DNA of 64,000 nucleotides, from contig DASTPP010000020.1 of assembly GCA_035762175.1 (NCBI GenBank), positions 1 through 64,000 of the forward strand. Direction: 5' to 3'. Shown one piece after another: positions 62,630 to 64,000 of the stretch (position 1 is the first letter of the stretch; each line of letters begins with the position of its first letter). A program made the position numbers and the translations under genes. The notes beneath the pieces are model-generated. The model saw nothing but the letters and a program-made list of their open reading frames with translations. It made no database searches and was not told the origin of the DNA. Source of the stretch: DASTPP01 sp035762175 (GTDB lineage: Bacteria > Myxococcota_A > Polyangia > Polyangiales > Polyangiaceae).

Positions 62630-64000
62630 GTGGCGACGGCAGAGCGACAGCGAGCGAGGCGCGAGAAAGGGCGGGTGGCGGAAGGGCCGGCGGCGCTTCT
62701 CGACGCGATCTTCGCGACGCTGCCAGAGGGGGCGGGCGCGAGCCACGATGTCCCCAAGCTCGTGCGCCAACGGCGGCGCGACCGGGCGAAACAGCGCTTG
62801 CAAGACGCCCTCGACGCGAGGGGCGACGTTCCCATCTCCGAGCCGGTTCGGCTCGAGGTACAGCTACTCGCCGAGCGCTGGGCCCGCAAGGGCTTCGACG
62901 CCGCCTTCCCCGACGCCGACGAGTTCGAAGTGCGCTGCGTCGAAGAAGGCGAGGCGAGCCGGGCCGAGGCCGCGGGCGACGAGACGGGCCGGTGGCAGGC
63001 CGCCGAGCGAGCGCACCGGCGCGCGATCGTGCAGGCGTACGGGTCGATCGAGATCCGCGGGCTGCAGCTTAGCGAGCGCGTGCACCAAGAGCTCGAAACG
63101 GCGTACGTGCCGCTGAGCGTCGAGGGGCCGGCCGAGCCGCCGCCCCCCCACGCCACGCCGAAGAAGGCTGGCGCGAAGGCGCCCAAGGGCAAGGGGGCTT
63201 CGAAGTCGGCGGGCGAGGGCGCCCGAGGGCTCGACGAGGCCGCCATCGCCGCCCTGATCCGCGAGGTGAACAGGCCGAGGTTGCGCATCGAACAGGCGCT
63301 CGCTCGGCACGCCCGAATGCTCCTCATCGGCGCGCCCGGTAGCGGCAAGTCGACCGTGGTCGCGTACCTCGCCACCCGCGCAGCCAAGGGCGAACTGGGC
63401 TCCGAGTTCGAGCCCGGGTACAACCCGATACCCTTCGTGCTGCCGGCCCGCTCTGTCCACGAGCCGCTCGCGACGGTCGAATCGCTCGCGCGCGCGGTCG
63501 GCGACAACGCGGGGCTGCTCGAACGGGCCTTGCACGAAGGGCGAGCGCTGCTTCTCGTCGACGGGCTCGACGAGGCCCAAGAGGTGGTGATCGGGCAGCT
63601 AATTCCGGCGCTCGAGCGGCACCTCGCGCTACACCCCGAAAACAGGCTTCTCACAACGTCGCGGCCCTCCGGGGCGCCCGAAGAGGCTGAGTCACTGCAG
63701 GGCCTGACCCGCGTTCGGCTCTTGCCGATGACCGCGACCGAGGTCGGCACCTTCATCGATCGTTGGTGTCTTGCGGCCGAGCTGAGCCTGAAGAAGGCGA
63801 GCGATGAAGCGAAGGCGACCGCGAAAGAGGCCGCGGAAGATCTCAAGGCGCGGGTACGCCGCAGCGGCGCCATCGAGAAGCTCGCCCAAACGCCGCTCTT
63901 GTGTAGCGTGATCTGCATCGCCCACCGGTTTCTCGGGCATGGCATCCCCGAGCGACGAACGGCACTTTACGACGTGATCACCAACGTCCTACTCTACGAG
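62630..64000 (+). CDS. NACHT-type NTPase, cut by the window end
   Basis: 457 residues are visible with no stop before 64000. Residues 1-180 are a helical N-terminal region (KLVRQRRRDRAKQRLQDALD, VQAYGSIEIRGLQLSERVHQ, TAYVPLSVEG). A Lys/Ala-rich linker (ATPKKAGAKAPKGKGASKSA) follows. The NACHT NTPase has Walker A LLIGAPGSGKST (from about residue 231), Walker B LLLVDGLDEAQE (Asp311) and sensor TTSRPSGAPEE. The helical NACHT-associated part starts with LAQTPLLCSVICIAHRFLG. Bacterial NACHT proteins of this layout are STAND ATPases, several of which act in anti-phage defence. The GTG at 62630 is a tentative start. The effector and C-terminal sensor lie beyond the window. Confidence 0.82.
   Translation, partial: MATAERQRARREKGRVAEGPAALLDAIFATLPEGAGASHDVPKLVRQRRRDRAKQRLQDALDARGDVPISEPVRLEVQLLAERWARKGFDAAFPDADEFEVRCVEEGEASRAEAAGDETGRWQAAERAHRRAIVQAYGSIEIRGLQLSERVHQELETAYVPLSVEGPAEPPPPHATPKKAGAKAPKGKGASKSAGEGARGLDEAAIAALIREVNRPRLRIEQALARHARMLLIGAPGSGKSTVVAYLATRAAKGELGSEFEPGYNPIPFVLPARSVHEPLATVESLARAVGDNAGLLERALHEGRALLLVDGLDEAQEVVIGQLIPALERHLALHPENRLLTTSRPSGAPEEAESLQGLTRVRLLPMTATEVGTFIDRWCLAAELSLKKASDEAKATAKEAAEDLKARVRRSGAIEKLAQTPLLCSVICIAHRFLGHGIPERRTALYDVITNVLLYE

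Noticed and set aside
62539..63945. A 468-residue minus-strand frame at the window end
   Set aside because: It is antisense to the NACHT gene. The plus frame has Walker A, Walker B and sensor motifs; the minus frame is Ser/Arg-rich without domains.

Overview
The window reads as two unrelated high-GC bacterial genomes joined at about 42,170-42,200. Left of the join (1 to about 42,170) the genes are actinomycetal: a RskA-like anti-sigma/ECF sigma pair, an ECF42 sigma factor with its DGPF partner, paired WYL regulators, an actinobacterial Nei2, a PspC protein, a response-regulator/thioredoxin-reductase fusion, and frequent GTG starts with 4-nt gene overlaps. Right of the join (about 42,200 to 64,000) GC and C/G-ending codons rise further. 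There the gene content is that of a Myxococcota (Polyangiales-like) bacterium: Gly-rich lipoproteins, GAF-histidine kinase-receiver hybrids with Pro/Ala linkers, a DUF2752-DUF4190 pair, a di-heme peroxidase lipoprotein, a caspase-like lipoprotein and a NACHT NTPase. The join lies inside one open frame that begins as a sugar-type ABC ATPase and ends as the carbon-starvation protein CstA. The simplest reading is an assembly or concatenation artefact, so the two halves should be interpreted separately.

Left part: a secreted M36 metalloprotease; an HTH regulator coupled to a frameshifted hydrolase and flanked by 67-bp imperfect direct repeats; a coiled-coil membrane protein; a PQQ beta-propeller protein; a Nudix/ADP-ribosylglycohydrolase remnant; a run of minus-strand genes (lipoprotein, AraC regulator, nuclease lipoprotein, DHFR-like reductase, BBE-type FAD oxidase, hydrolase). 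A three-gene signalling operon follows at 15.2-18.6 kb (receiver-glutaredoxin-like-TrxR-like protein, cNMP-binding histidine kinase, UBP zinc finger). Next come the sigma/anti-sigma pair, a lipoprotein coupled to a cytochrome b, an MMPL exporter, an orphan binding protein, two WYL regulators with a duplicated leader, a large membrane protein of unknown function, and an M14 carboxypeptidase. Small enzyme genes, the ECF42 pair, and an amidohydrolase plus ribose-type ABC importer operon lead to the join.

Right part: the C-terminal three quarters of CstA, tRNA-Pro(TGG), a hybrid histidine kinase, trpS, assorted enzymes and small conserved proteins, a structured AT-richer island near 56.1-56.25 kb, a di-heme cytochrome, and a repeat-rich stretch (30-bp and 42-bp arrays) at 59.5-60.06 kb. 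It ends with a caspase-like lipoprotein coupled to a frameshifted PDZ-thioredoxin gene, an IS4-type transposase remnant, and a NACHT protein that runs off the window.

The most system-like loci are the Cys-less redox-fold signalling operon (15.2-18.6 kb) and the 60.5-64 kb cluster. Neither can be proven new from sequence alone.
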